Assembly: GCA_039030555.1 (NCBI GenBank)
Contig: JBCCDY010000011.1
Location: forward strand, 62,001 to 126,000
Origin: JBCCDY01 sp039030555
GTDB lineage: Bacteria > Bacteroidota > Bacteroidia > Cytophagales > Cyclobacteriaceae
Length of the DNA stretch: 64,000 nt
Direction of reading: 5' to 3'
Shown here: positions 9,138 through 17,163 of the stretch, one piece after another
How the letters are laid out: the number at the start of each line of letters is the position of its first letter
Position numbering within the stretch: the stretch's first letter is position 1
Translations under genes and position numbers: made by a program
Notes under the pieces: model-generated
What the model was told of the DNA's origin: nothing
The model's database searches: none
The model's input: only the letters and a program-made list of their open reading frames with translations

Positions 9138-9268
9138 GCCTAACGTTTTTGTGCATGACTTGTTGAGGAATCTTCCGAAGGAAGATTCCGATGAAACACT
9201 ACGGTAGTAAATCTGCAATGAATTCCGTTGAGGAATTCGGCCGAAATGAGCTACACACGTTGTTACCC
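9138..9268 (-). other. attC-like integron recombination site
   Basis: On the minus strand the site opens with GGGTAACAACGTGTGTAG and closes with TGCACAAAAACGTTAGGC. The ends pair as TAAC...GTTA (R boxes) and GTGT/TGTG...CACA (L boxes) with a mismatched spacer, the layout of integron attC sites; the size (about 131 nt) resembles Vibrio repeats. Inside are two strong hairpins: a perfect 10-bp stem GGAATCTTCC/GGAAGATTCC (9167-9189) and a 7-bp stem GAATTCC/GGAATTC (9220-9238). It lies between two same-strand small genes and ends about 20 bp before the second start, as expected between cassettes. No integrase gene is in the window. Confidence 0.6.
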
Positions 9269-9288
9269 AATGTTTTATTATTCATTTT

Positions 9289-9633
9289 TTATACCATTGA
9301 TTTATTACAGTAAGTTGCTTTTTCAAAGTCCCTGATATTGATTGAAATAATCGGAACGTCAGGAAACATTAATTTCAATTCAGTAATGATTCTTTCCGAT
9401 AGATTCTTTTTTTGAGAAACATTCCGTCCTTCCATAATATTCGCAAAAATGTGTATAAAGTCATCTTTGGTATTTCCGATATTATAATATTCAAATGGAT
9501 TAATTCTTACTTTAATATCTCCTTTATCAAAAAGATCAGTCGATTCTGCTGTATCATATACTTTTTGAATAATTTCTTTTGGTGATTTTATTTTTATGAT
9601 GTTTTCAGAACAATCAATTACAAAATGTGGCAT
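9289..9633 (-). CDS. 5-carboxymethyl-2-hydroxymuconate isomerase-like tautomerase
   Basis: 114 aa. The mature protein would begin with Pro1 after Met removal (MPHFVIDCSEN), which is the catalytic base of the tautomerase superfamily and closely resembles the start of CHMI/HpcD. Length is slightly below the usual 125 aa. CHMI acts in homoprotocatechuate degradation, but no other gene of that pathway is nearby, so the true substrate is uncertain. The gene is a lone unit directly upstream of the attC-like site on the same strand, consistent with a mobile gene cassette. Its AT-rich composition fits neighbouring intergenic DNA more than the housekeeping genes. Confidence 0.7.
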   Translation of the reverse strand: MPHFVIDCSENIIKIKSPKEIIQKVYDTAESTDLFDKGDIKVRINPFEYYNIGNTKDDFIHIFANIMEGRNVSQKKNLSERIITELKLMFPDVPIISINIRDFEKATYCNKSMV

Positions 9634-9663
9634 AAGCTATATTATTTTCGGAGGTCAGTTTTA

Positions 9664-9670
9664 ATGTTAG
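9664..9670 (+). other. GTTAGGC core-like site upstream of tautomerase gene
   Basis: This is the third occurrence of the same heptamer (or its complement) in 1.25 kb, all flanking the two small minus-strand genes. Here it reads AATGTTAGGCAACG about 30 bp upstream of the tautomerase start. It is followed by an AT-rich palindromic stretch (TATACATATAACAACTATATA) that does not clearly fold like attC. It may mark the outer boundary of the cassette-like block. Confidence 0.35.
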
Positions 9671-9821
9671 GCAACGATTGATTATACATATAACAACTAT
9701 ATATCATGTATATTTTTATTCCGTTTATCAAGTAAATTCGGAATACTAATGACTTAGTAAGTTTTGATGTTCTATTTTTTGCTTTAAATTTTAAGTTTTC
9801 GGAACAAATGGACAAAAGTAA

Positions 9822-11021
9822 TTACTCTGATTTATCCGGTGCAGGTAAGCTTGCATGGAATTTTTCACCAATTCGATGCGTGTATTGATCCAACAATTCC
9901 AACACTCGCTCTCGAGAATCGGACTGAACAATCAGTCCGATGTGCCAGGCTTTGTCCATCCGCCAAACAATCTCTTTATCTGTAAAACTGGAAGTATCGG
10001 GATGCTCATACCTACTTAGTGAAACCACTATACCAGCATATTTTTTATTGACTCTTGGAAGTTTGTAAGGTTCATTTTTAAGTGTAGCAGTTTCAACCCT
10101 GGCCCACTCTGTCCACAAGTTGATTCCACTGGAGACCTCAACCATTTCGGCTAGATTGGCGCCTCCAACTCGCGATGATGTTTCTAAAAAGAAAAACTCC
10201 CCAGTCTCTTTGGATTTGATGAATTCTGTATGCGAAGCGCTGTGTTTCATCCCGAAGGACTTCATGACTTTTTTGTTGAGTTCCGTCAAGGTTTTATGAT
10301 CATCAGATTTAAAGTCTACCGTATGAGACCGGAAGATGCCTCCACCATGGGCTACTTCAAATGGGGTATCCAGGTATTGGCTAACCCTGGAAAAAACGAC
10401 TTTTCCGTCATAATTTAGTCCATCTACATGGTATACATCTCCGGGCGCAAATCTCTCAACTAAGTAATGGTTTCTTTCATCTCCTAATTCATTGATGAGG
10501 CTCCAAAGTTCATCTTTAGAATGTACTTTTTTAATTCCGGTAGCTGATGCCTCAGATCTGGGTTTGACCAACCAGGGAGCTGGTACACTATCAACATATT
10601 CATTAATTGCTTCATTATTGAACAAAGCACAGAACTCAGGAACAGAAATTCCTGAATCTTTAGCTTTAAGTCGCATCGCCAGTTTATCACGGAAGTACCG
10701 TCCAGTAGTCTGTCCCATACCAGGCATGCGAAAGTGTTCTCGCAAAGCAGCTACACGTTCCACATCAAAATCATCCAAAGCTACGAAACGATCGAAATGG
10801 ATATCACGAAATTTAAATGCTAGTCCATTAATAACATGTTCCTCAACCCATTCTTCTACTAAGAATATATCATCAATAGACTCCTTTGGCCAGTCATCAT
10901 GCTCTAATTTTTTAAGTGTGAGCAGGTAAGTATTATTACCCTCAGCCTTACAGGCTTTTAGAAAATCCTGCCCTTTTAGATAGGTCGAGATACATAAGAT
11001 GTTGAGTGGTCGGGAAGTCAT
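9822..11021 (-). CDS. ATP-grasp domain carboxylate-amine ligase
   Basis: 399 aa, cytosolic. The N-terminal 110 residues form a Rossmann-like preATP-grasp domain. The ATP-grasp core has the Lys in PWLVKPRSEASATGI, the hinge region HYLVERFAPGD, and the Mg-binding FFFLETSSRVGGAN. Such enzymes join a carboxylate to an amine through an acylphosphate; the substrates are not evident. It is monocistronic. Its upstream side faces a 470-bp gap that holds a duplicated fragment of the neighbouring aminopeptidase. Confidence 0.82.
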   Translation of the reverse strand: MTSRPLNILCISTYLKGQDFLKACKAEGNNTYLLTLKKLEHDDWPKESIDDIFLVEEWVEEHVINGLAFKFRDIHFDRFVALDDFDVERVAALREHFRMPGMGQTTGRYFRDKLAMRLKAKDSGISVPEFCALFNNEAINEYVDSVPAPWLVKPRSEASATGIKKVHSKDELWSLINELGDERNHYLVERFAPGDVYHVDGLNYDGKVVFSRVSQYLDTPFEVAHGGGIFRSHTVDFKSDDHKTLTELNKKVMKSFGMKHSASHTEFIKSKETGEFFFLETSSRVGGANLAEMVEVSSGINLWTEWARVETATLKNEPYKLPRVNKKYAGIVVSLSRYEHPDTSSFTDKEIVWRMDKAWHIGLIVQSDSRERVLELLDQYTHRIGEKFHASLPAPDKSE

Positions 11022-11491
11022 ATGTCCTTTCGTTTCGTTAGGTATTAGTAAGATAAAAAAAGACTGGCTTTACGAAGTGTCATTCCAATTTTTTTCTGAA
11101 AGGGTTTGCAGGGAGAAGAAAAAACATCTGTCTGACTTATCAGATTGGCTGTAATCACTTGTTTTAAACCTGTTAAAGTTACCAATGGGTGTGTATTCCA
11201 TTCGCATTTAAGGCAATCAAACAAGTGATTTCAAGTATTCAATGATCAAACGAACTCCATAACCACTGGCACTTTTCATTTTTAGCTTAGGTTCAGTGTC
11301 TTCACGAACCTAAAGCCTGCTATTAAAGCTTGTGAAGACACAAGCTTGGACAATTGAATCCACATTCATCATTAAGGATTTGCAATGAAATTCTTAAGAA
11401 TAAAGAAATTATACATTTATAGAAATGAAAAACAGTAAGCCATAAGCCTCAATTTTCAAGCCTCACATTAAGAAATTTACTTTACTAAATC
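11022..11491. other. 470-bp gap with duplicated gene tail and hairpins
   Basis: Apart from the aminopeptidase-tail fragment (separate entry) this gap holds no gene. It contains two nested hairpins next to the fragment: GGTTC/GAACC enclosing AGTGTCTTCAC (11290-11310), and a 9-bp stem AAGCTTGTG/CACAAGCTT with loop AAGA (11326-11347). GTGTCTTCAC and GTGAAGACAC also pair across the two. The structures do not carry a T-run and do not look like a simple terminator. Confidence 0.55.
11217..11294 (-). pseudogene. Orphan 3' fragment of a leucyl aminopeptidase gene
   Basis: The minus strand encodes EPKLKMKSASGYGVRLIIEY followed by LKSLV and a TGA stop. The last 22 residues (KMKSASGY to LKSLV) are identical to the C-terminus of the intact aminopeptidase that ends about 200 bp upstream on the same strand, but the DNA differs at several synonymous positions and the stop codon differs (TGA versus TAA). 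The rest of a second aminopeptidase gene is missing. It is therefore an old duplication or the remnant of a deleted paralogue, not an assembly echo. Confidence 0.75.
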
Positions 11492-12916
11492 TTAAACGAG
11501 TGATTTCAGGTATTCAATAATTAATCTGACTCCATAACCACTGGCACTTTTCATTTTGGAATACTCTGAATCACCGAAAGCTGCTCCGGCAATATCGAGG
11601 TGAACCCAGTTTTTATGTTCATTGGTGAAGGCTTCCAGAAACTTTGCAGCCGTAATTCCGCCGGCGACGGGTTTATTACTAAAGTTCCTTAGATCAGCAA
11701 TATCGGAATGAAGATCTTCTTCAAAATCTTTATACATCGGTAAGCGCCATACCCGTTCCCTGATGTTCTCTCCTATATCACTTAGCTGCCTGGAGAGATG
11801 GTCATTAGTTGTAAACATTCCGGCAGCTGAATAACCAAGCGTTCTTACGACGCTTCCAGTTAGTGTAGCAAGATCGATCACTGTATCGGGTTTATAATTG
11901 TTGGTAGCATAATGAAGCGCGTCGGCGAGTACCAACCTGCCTTCAGCATCTGTATCAATGATTTCAATGGTTTTCCCCGAATACGATTTAATTACGTCCC
12001 CGGGTCGGAAGCTATTGGCGTCAACAGCATTTTCTGCGGAAGCTACTAGCCCCATAATATGAATAGGAAGTTGTAATCGAGCTACAAGTTCTACCACACC
12101 CAAAACGACCGCAGAGCCTCCCATATCACTTTTCATATAGTGAAGGTTTTGAGATGGTTTTATAGATAACCCACCAGTATCAAATGTGATTCCTTTACCG
12201 ACAAGAATTACGGAAGGGTTTTCGGAGTTTGTAGGATTGTACATTGTTTTAATCAGAACAGGAGGGTTCACACTTCCCTGTCCAACAGCAAGTATCCCTC
12301 CGAAACCTTCCTTTATAAGCTGTTCTTTATCTAAGACTTCGCAGGAATATTCATAGTTAGAAGATGAGTTTTTAGCCCATTCGGCAAGATATTCAGGGGT
12401 TTTTTGATTCGCTGGAGCATCAATTAAACTTTTAATACGATTTATCGAATTAGCTGTCGATTGAGCTTCTTTCAACCCTTTCTCAATCTCTTTTTCAAAG
12501 ATGATTTGAACAGTAAAGCTTGCAAGACGTAACTTATTTTCGTCCTTGTCTTTCTTGAACATTCCTATGTCGTAGGAGGCTAGTTCAAACCCTAAAACAG
12601 CATTGCAAGCCATAGTCTCATCGAGATGACTACAATCGATTTGAATCTCTTTGCTCCACTTTTTCCTATTCTTGAAAGCAAGACTTTTGAAGGCTTCCTG
12701 ACTTCGGTTTTTATCGTGTTCTTCTCCTAATCCCAGAAGATAAATACGCTCACTATTTCTACCATATACTAGTAATTGTTCTTTGAAATTCCCTTCGAAA
12801 TCAGGTTTTTCAAATCCTATTAATCCTGAGATAACCTCATAGTTGACATCATTTTTGAAATAAGCTAGTACGAGATCTTTATGAGGTTCTATTTTTTGAG
12901 TTTGCAGTATTTTCAT
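11492..12916 (-). CDS. Leucyl aminopeptidase (M17 family)
   Basis: 474 aa, cytosolic. The N-terminal macrodomain-like part covers about residues 1-150. The catalytic part has the metal-binding Lys and Asp in GKGITFDTGG, the Lys in HYMKSDMGG and the hallmark DTDAEGRLVLADAL with catalytic Arg. M17 enzymes are hexameric di-zinc peptidases that release N-terminal residues from peptides during protein turnover. Length fits the family (450-500 aa). The start at MKILQTQK is the only one that gives a full N-terminal domain. A fragment of a second copy lies downstream. Confidence 0.93.
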   Translation of the reverse strand: MKILQTQKIEPHKDLVLAYFKNDVNYEVISGLIGFEKPDFEGNFKEQLLVYGRNSERIYLLGLGEEHDKNRSQEAFKSLAFKNRKKWSKEIQIDCSHLDETMACNAVLGFELASYDIGMFKKDKDENKLRLASFTVQIIFEKEIEKGLKEAQSTANSINRIKSLIDAPANQKTPEYLAEWAKNSSSNYEYSCEVLDKEQLIKEGFGGILAVGQGSVNPPVLIKTMYNPTNSENPSVILVGKGITFDTGGLSIKPSQNLHYMKSDMGGSAVVLGVVELVARLQLPIHIMGLVASAENAVDANSFRPGDVIKSYSGKTIEIIDTDAEGRLVLADALHYATNNYKPDTVIDLATLTGSVVRTLGYSAAGMFTTNDHLSRQLSDIGENIRERVWRLPMYKDFEEDLHSDIADLRNFSNKPVAGGITAAKFLEAFTNEHKNWVHLDIAGAAFGDSEYSKMKSASGYGVRLIIEYLKSLV

Positions 12917-12997
12917 ATTAGGATGCTAGCTATTCTGGTAAATGGAATTCAAAACGAATGTGTTCTTATCTATGATTTATTGATTTGACATTGCCTA

Positions 12998-13777
12998 TTA
13001 AGCAACTCTTTTAGTATTGAAATAAAGCCACTGAACGGCTTTGGGAAACTCTTTGCACCAGTAACGCTCACTATGCTCTCCTTCGAGGTTTACGGATACT
13101 TCTACGTGAAAATAAGAAGCTGCAAATTTCTTTCCTCGTAGGATGTTTTCCAGACGTTTTACATTTGGAAGGTGCTGCTGACTTTCTCTCCCACCACCAT
13201 AAAGGTAAACTTTTGACTTTGGAAGTGGTACTAACCCATTGGCATCGTGGAAGATCTTTTGAGACAGCCATAGGCTAGGAGAGAAGATCATCATTTTGCC
13301 AAATACATTAGGTTCGGTGAGGCCTGCATAAAGACTGATCAGCCCGCCCATAGAGCTCCCACCGATACCCATATTAGCATAATCGGAGAGTACTCTGTAG
13401 TTTTTATTTACATGTGGAATAAGTTTTTCTTTAAGAAAATCGATATAAACTCTTCCTTGTCCTTTTCCGAATTTGGCATGATCGTAAGGAAGGTATTCTT
13501 TGATCCTTTCATCTTCACCATGATCAATCGCTACGATGATCAAATCCTTACAGCCTTCCTCCGCAAGTTTACTTAGCGATTTATCGATAGCCCAATCGCC
13601 AAATGGTGCAGATGGGTTGAACAGGTTCTGTCCATCCTGTAAGTATAGCACAGGATAGTATTTTCTGGTTTCATGATAGTCATAAGGAAGGAGCACCGAT
13701 ATTTTTCGTTCCGCATCAAACTGGGGAATTTCATAATGCTCCTCAATGACTTCAATAATGGGGTTGTATTTGCTCAT
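12998..13777 (-). CDS. Esterase, alpha/beta hydrolase of the esterase D/PF00756 type
   Basis: 259 aa, no signal peptide. It has an opening strand pattern (ISVLLPYDYHETRKYYPVLY), YLQDGQNLF, and a nucleophile elbow GGSSMGG with the catalytic Ser. The acid and His lie in the C-terminal third (VNLEGEHSERYW). Relatives include S-formylglutathione hydrolase, ferric enterobactin esterase and starch-binding esterases; the DGQNLF pattern is typical of enterochelin esterase-like proteins. No siderophore genes are nearby, so a general carboxylesterase is the safer reading. Confidence 0.83.
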   Translation of the reverse strand: MSKYNPIIEVIEEHYEIPQFDAERKISVLLPYDYHETRKYYPVLYLQDGQNLFNPSAPFGDWAIDKSLSKLAEEGCKDLIIVAIDHGEDERIKEYLPYDHAKFGKGQGRVYIDFLKEKLIPHVNKNYRVLSDYANMGIGGSSMGGLISLYAGLTEPNVFGKMMIFSPSLWLSQKIFHDANGLVPLPKSKVYLYGGGRESQQHLPNVKRLENILRGKKFAASYFHVEVSVNLEGEHSERYWCKEFPKAVQWLYFNTKRVA

Positions 13778-13853
13778 TCTAGAGAAGATGAAATTATAAA
13801 ATTGATCTCACCCTCCCTAAAGATTAAGCGTTTAGAATTTCTATTTTTTGAAA

Positions 13854-15401
13854 TTAACGATTACGTCCGTATTCCTCATGGCTGCTTACCCAGTCGGAAG
13901 AAGAAATAGCAGAACCTAATGAAAGCTCACCGGCCAAGACAACACCGGCCACGATTTCCGCAAATTTGTGAACTGTTCCTTTGCCATAGCAACCCAATAA
14001 TTCCAGACATTCCCTCTGTGTTGCAAGACTAGTACCCCCTCCGTAAGTGGCTACTATTAGGGATGGAATAGTTATGGAAATATATAGGTCACCTTCTTTC
14101 GTGACTTCGGAATAAAAGATTCCAGCAGACGATTCAGATACATTAGCTACATCCTGTCCTGTTGCGATGAACATAGCGGTGATTCCATTAGCCGAATGAG
14201 CACCATTATTATTAGCTCCGGAAAGAATTGTCCCAACATTAGCTATTTGGTTATGGTATGCTAGCTGTTCAGGTTCTACACGCATAAAACCAGTAAGAAC
14301 TTCCCTTTTTAATGTGGCTTCGGCGATCACACGTTTTCCTCTAGTCCGCATTACGTTAACCTGAGATGCTTTCTTGTCGGTAGCCAGGTTGGATTCAAGA
14401 TAAAAATTGGTGATTTTTTGACCTTTGTAATGATCTATTATCCAGCTGCATGCTGCAAAAGTTGCCCGTCCTACCATATTTTGCCCTGCGGCATCTCCGG
14501 TAGTATAGTTGAACCTCAAATACGCGAATTTATTTGATAAAAATGGATCGATATACGTTAGCTTTCCAATACTGGTAGTAGATTCAGCTTCTTCAGCTAT
14601 TTTCTTAAAATTTTCATCCACCCATGTAACGAAATCCCTAGCACCGCGCGCGTCTTCAAATACGAAGACAGGAGCTCTTTGCATGGCATCTCCAGAGATG
14701 GTACATTTTACGCCTCCCGACATATTGATTGCCTTAATACCTCTATTGTAAGAAGCTACCAGAGTACCTTCGGTGGTCGCCATAGGAATAATAAATTCGC
14801 CTTTGGCGTGCTCTCCGTCTATTTTCATAGGACCGGCAAAACCAAGAGGAATTTGTGCTACACCAGCAAAGTGTTCTATGTTCCCTTGAAGGATATGAGG
14901 GTCAAAAGAGTAATGAGGTACATGTTTGAGTTCTGTTTTTGCAAATTCTTCTACAAACTTCTGACGCGTTTTAATGCTTTCTTCGGAATAGTCATCTTTC
15001 TCATCTCTTGGGATCTTAATTTCCTGGTCTCGTTTATGGGAAAGCCCATCTTCAACTTTGAGTTTGAGCTTTCCGAAAGGAGATGTTTCTACCGTGATTT
15101 CAATTTCATGTTTTCCCTCATGTAAAGGGTCGATCTGAGCATAAATGCCAACGACTTTCTTTAAAGGGAAATTGATCGAGTTATTTTTTGATACTTCTAC
15201 CGCAGAAACTAAGGAGTTATCACCTGTGTCAACTTTAATCTTGCTTAGATCAACTGATAAATCCCCAATTTTTACACTCTTGAATTCATGGATGGAAGCG
15301 TCTTTGAGGCGGTTTTTCAATGAGAAAAGCACTCCTTTATCTGTGTTTTTAAGGCTTCCTCGAGTATAGAGTTGTTTTAATACAAGACTGGGTATGAACA
15401 T
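13854..15401 (-). CDS. Hydroxymethylglutaryl-CoA reductase
   Basis: 515 aa. This is the NADPH-type enzyme that makes mevalonate from HMG-CoA. Visible motifs are the substrate-binding MATTEGTLVASYNRG (catalytic Glu), TTGDAAGQNMV (catalytic Asp), LATDKKASQVNV (catalytic Lys) and a C-terminal SSHEEYGRN carrying the catalytic His, the class I arrangement. About 110 N-terminal residues precede the catalytic domain, with no transmembrane segment. It indicates isoprenoid synthesis by the mevalonate pathway in this organism, which is found in part of the Bacteroidota. No other mevalonate gene is in the window. The gene lies 76 bp upstream of the esterase gene on the same strand and may share a transcript with it. 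Confidence 0.93.
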   Translation of the reverse strand: MFIPSLVLKQLYTRGSLKNTDKGVLFSLKNRLKDASIHEFKSVKIGDLSVDLSKIKVDTGDNSLVSAVEVSKNNSINFPLKKVVGIYAQIDPLHEGKHEIEITVETSPFGKLKLKVEDGLSHKRDQEIKIPRDEKDDYSEESIKTRQKFVEEFAKTELKHVPHYSFDPHILQGNIEHFAGVAQIPLGFAGPMKIDGEHAKGEFIIPMATTEGTLVASYNRGIKAINMSGGVKCTISGDAMQRAPVFVFEDARGARDFVTWVDENFKKIAEEAESTTSIGKLTYIDPFLSNKFAYLRFNYTTGDAAGQNMVGRATFAACSWIIDHYKGQKITNFYLESNLATDKKASQVNVMRTRGKRVIAEATLKREVLTGFMRVEPEQLAYHNQIANVGTILSGANNNGAHSANGITAMFIATGQDVANVSESSAGIFYSEVTKEGDLYISITIPSLIVATYGGGTSLATQRECLELLGCYGKGTVHKFAEIVAGVVLAGELSLGSAISSSDWVSSHEEYGRNR

Positions 15402-15473
15402 TGGGTTAATTGTTTAATAATGAATTAATTTAAGAAATTTCAATTCTACACCAAACTTATGATTTCGATATAC

Positions 15474-17138
15474 TCAGTCAGGTAATACAACCTCGAAGGT
15501 TGTTCCTTTACCAATTTTTGATTCAACTCCGATATCGCCTTCTAAACGGTCAACAGTTTCTTTCACAATGTAAAGGCCTAAGCCGGAACCTGTTTTGATA
15601 TGATCTGTCGCTTTAAAGAACATTTCAAAGATGTTGATGAGGTGTATTTCGTCAATTCCCACACCATTATCTTCTACAAAAATGTGTAATCGTTTGTCTT
15701 TTTTCTTGGATCTAATACTCACAAATGGATTTTCTTTATTAAGATCTGCATAGCGAATAGCGTTAGAAACCAGATTATTCAATATCACCTGCAATCTTCT
15801 TCTATCCGTAATGGCTTCTAAAGAAGAATCTATTTCATTCTGAAGATCCACAACCTTTGTTTTAGAAATAAACCTATGGTGCATGAAAACTTCGTTAACC
15901 AGCTCGAAAAGCGAAAAAGGAGAGCGGCTAATCTCCATTCGGCTGTTTCTAGAATAGTCTAGAATATCCTTAATAAAAGAGTCTAATTTTTTAAGTGACT
16001 TTTCCTGAATATCGAGGTAACTCATTACTTTTTCAGGCTCTGGCTCTATTCTGGAAACATTGATCAGCCCAAGGCTAGATGCGATAGGAGCCCTTAAATC
16101 ATGAGATACGCTATAGACAAAGTTGTCGAGTTCTCTGTTTGCCTTAATGAGGTTATCATTAGCTTTTCGAACTTCTTCTGTTCGTTCCTTTACTAATTTT
16201 TCCAGATTCAAATTGAAATTTTCAATCTTACTTTTTGAAGCTCTGAGTTGATTTACTGCTCCACTAATGATGATAAGGGTCGTAGATAGTGTAATGATAA
16301 ATATCTGATGAAGAAGAAGTGAGTTGAATTCTCCAAGCTCAACAAAAGGCCCTATTCCATGAATGGTAATTGCAATACTGGCTACTGATGTTAGCACCAG
16401 AAATATTAATGAAGTAAGAATATTGAGTCTTAAACAAACGATTACAACTACAGAAGCAATTATAATAGGAGAGGCGTATACGAGTGAAGAAGCGTGATTA
16501 TCGCTCGTGGCAAGAATAATGATAATCGTCGTCACCACCAAAAAATAGAGTAAATCGTTTTTACCCATCCGTACTGTATCTATACTCCTACCTGTTTCAA
16601 TAGCTAATAACAAAGGCACGGTTAGAAAAACACCTGTTGTATCACCTAGCCACCAGGTAAGAAATATGATTTTTGTATCGGATACCAGACCATCATACAT
16701 GGCTAAAATGGTCAATGAGCCTATTATAGCAGCTGGTGCAGATGCAAGTAAGGACAAGAGAAAAAAGCTAGAACCATTTTTGTAAGAGCAAAATAGGTTC
16801 TTGTTTTCAATCCATTTATCAAACAAGACTTTTCCAAGGTAGGCTTCGAGACAGTTTCCGATTGCATAAAAAGTAGGGGCTATATAAAGGTGGCTGGAAT
16901 ACCCCATTTGCTGATAAGAACTTGTCATATTGAAAATAAAGGAACCTATACCGATTCCAATAAGGGCTTTATTTCCATATTTTAAAATGGTATAAATACC
17001 AATTCCTGAAGCGATCCAAAAAACAGAAGACCTTACTTCAGGAAAAATAAAAAACGATCCGGTTTTAGCTCCTGCAGCGTATGCTATTGCAATTGCAGAA
17101 ATGATAGCTAAATCCTTGACCGTATTTTTTTTGAGCAT
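15474..17138 (-). CDS. MASE1-domain sensor histidine kinase
   Basis: 554 aa. The first 300 residues form a MASE1-type integral membrane sensor with eight or more helices (SFFIFPEVRSSVFWIASGIG and WWLGDTTGVFLTVPL are characteristic). A short coiled coil precedes the HisKA domain (VYSVSHDLRAPIASS, phosphoacceptor His about 345) and a HATPase domain (N-box NNLVSNAIRYA, G1 VEDNGVGI, G2 GSGLGLYIVKE). It lacks a receiver domain, and no response regulator gene is adjacent, so it is an orphan kinase. MASE1 ligands are mostly unknown; some members sense hexose phosphates. Confidence 0.9.
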   Translation of the reverse strand: MLKKNTVKDLAIISAIAIAYAAGAKTGSFFIFPEVRSSVFWIASGIGIYTILKYGNKALIGIGIGSFIFNMTSSYQQMGYSSHLYIAPTFYAIGNCLEAYLGKVLFDKWIENKNLFCSYKNGSSFFLLSLLASAPAAIIGSLTILAMYDGLVSDTKIIFLTWWLGDTTGVFLTVPLLLAIETGRSIDTVRMGKNDLLYFLVVTTIIIILATSDNHASSLVYASPIIIASVVVIVCLRLNILTSLIFLVLTSVASIAITIHGIGPFVELGEFNSLLLHQIFIITLSTTLIIISGAVNQLRASKSKIENFNLNLEKLVKERTEEVRKANDNLIKANRELDNFVYSVSHDLRAPIASSLGLINVSRIEPEPEKVMSYLDIQEKSLKKLDSFIKDILDYSRNSRMEISRSPFSLFELVNEVFMHHRFISKTKVVDLQNEIDSSLEAITDRRRLQVILNNLVSNAIRYADLNKENPFVSIRSKKKDKRLHIFVEDNGVGIDEIHLINIFEMFFKATDHIKTGSGLGLYIVKETVDRLEGDIGVESKIGKGTTFEVVLPD

Positions 17139-17163
17139 ATATTTTTAGAATCTAAACCGAAAG

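Noticed and set aside
9118..9156. Longer N-terminus for the 2H phosphoesterase
   Set aside because: The 13 extra codons read through the GCCTAAC end of the attC-like site and have no family counterpart; the start at 9117 gives the normal N-terminus.
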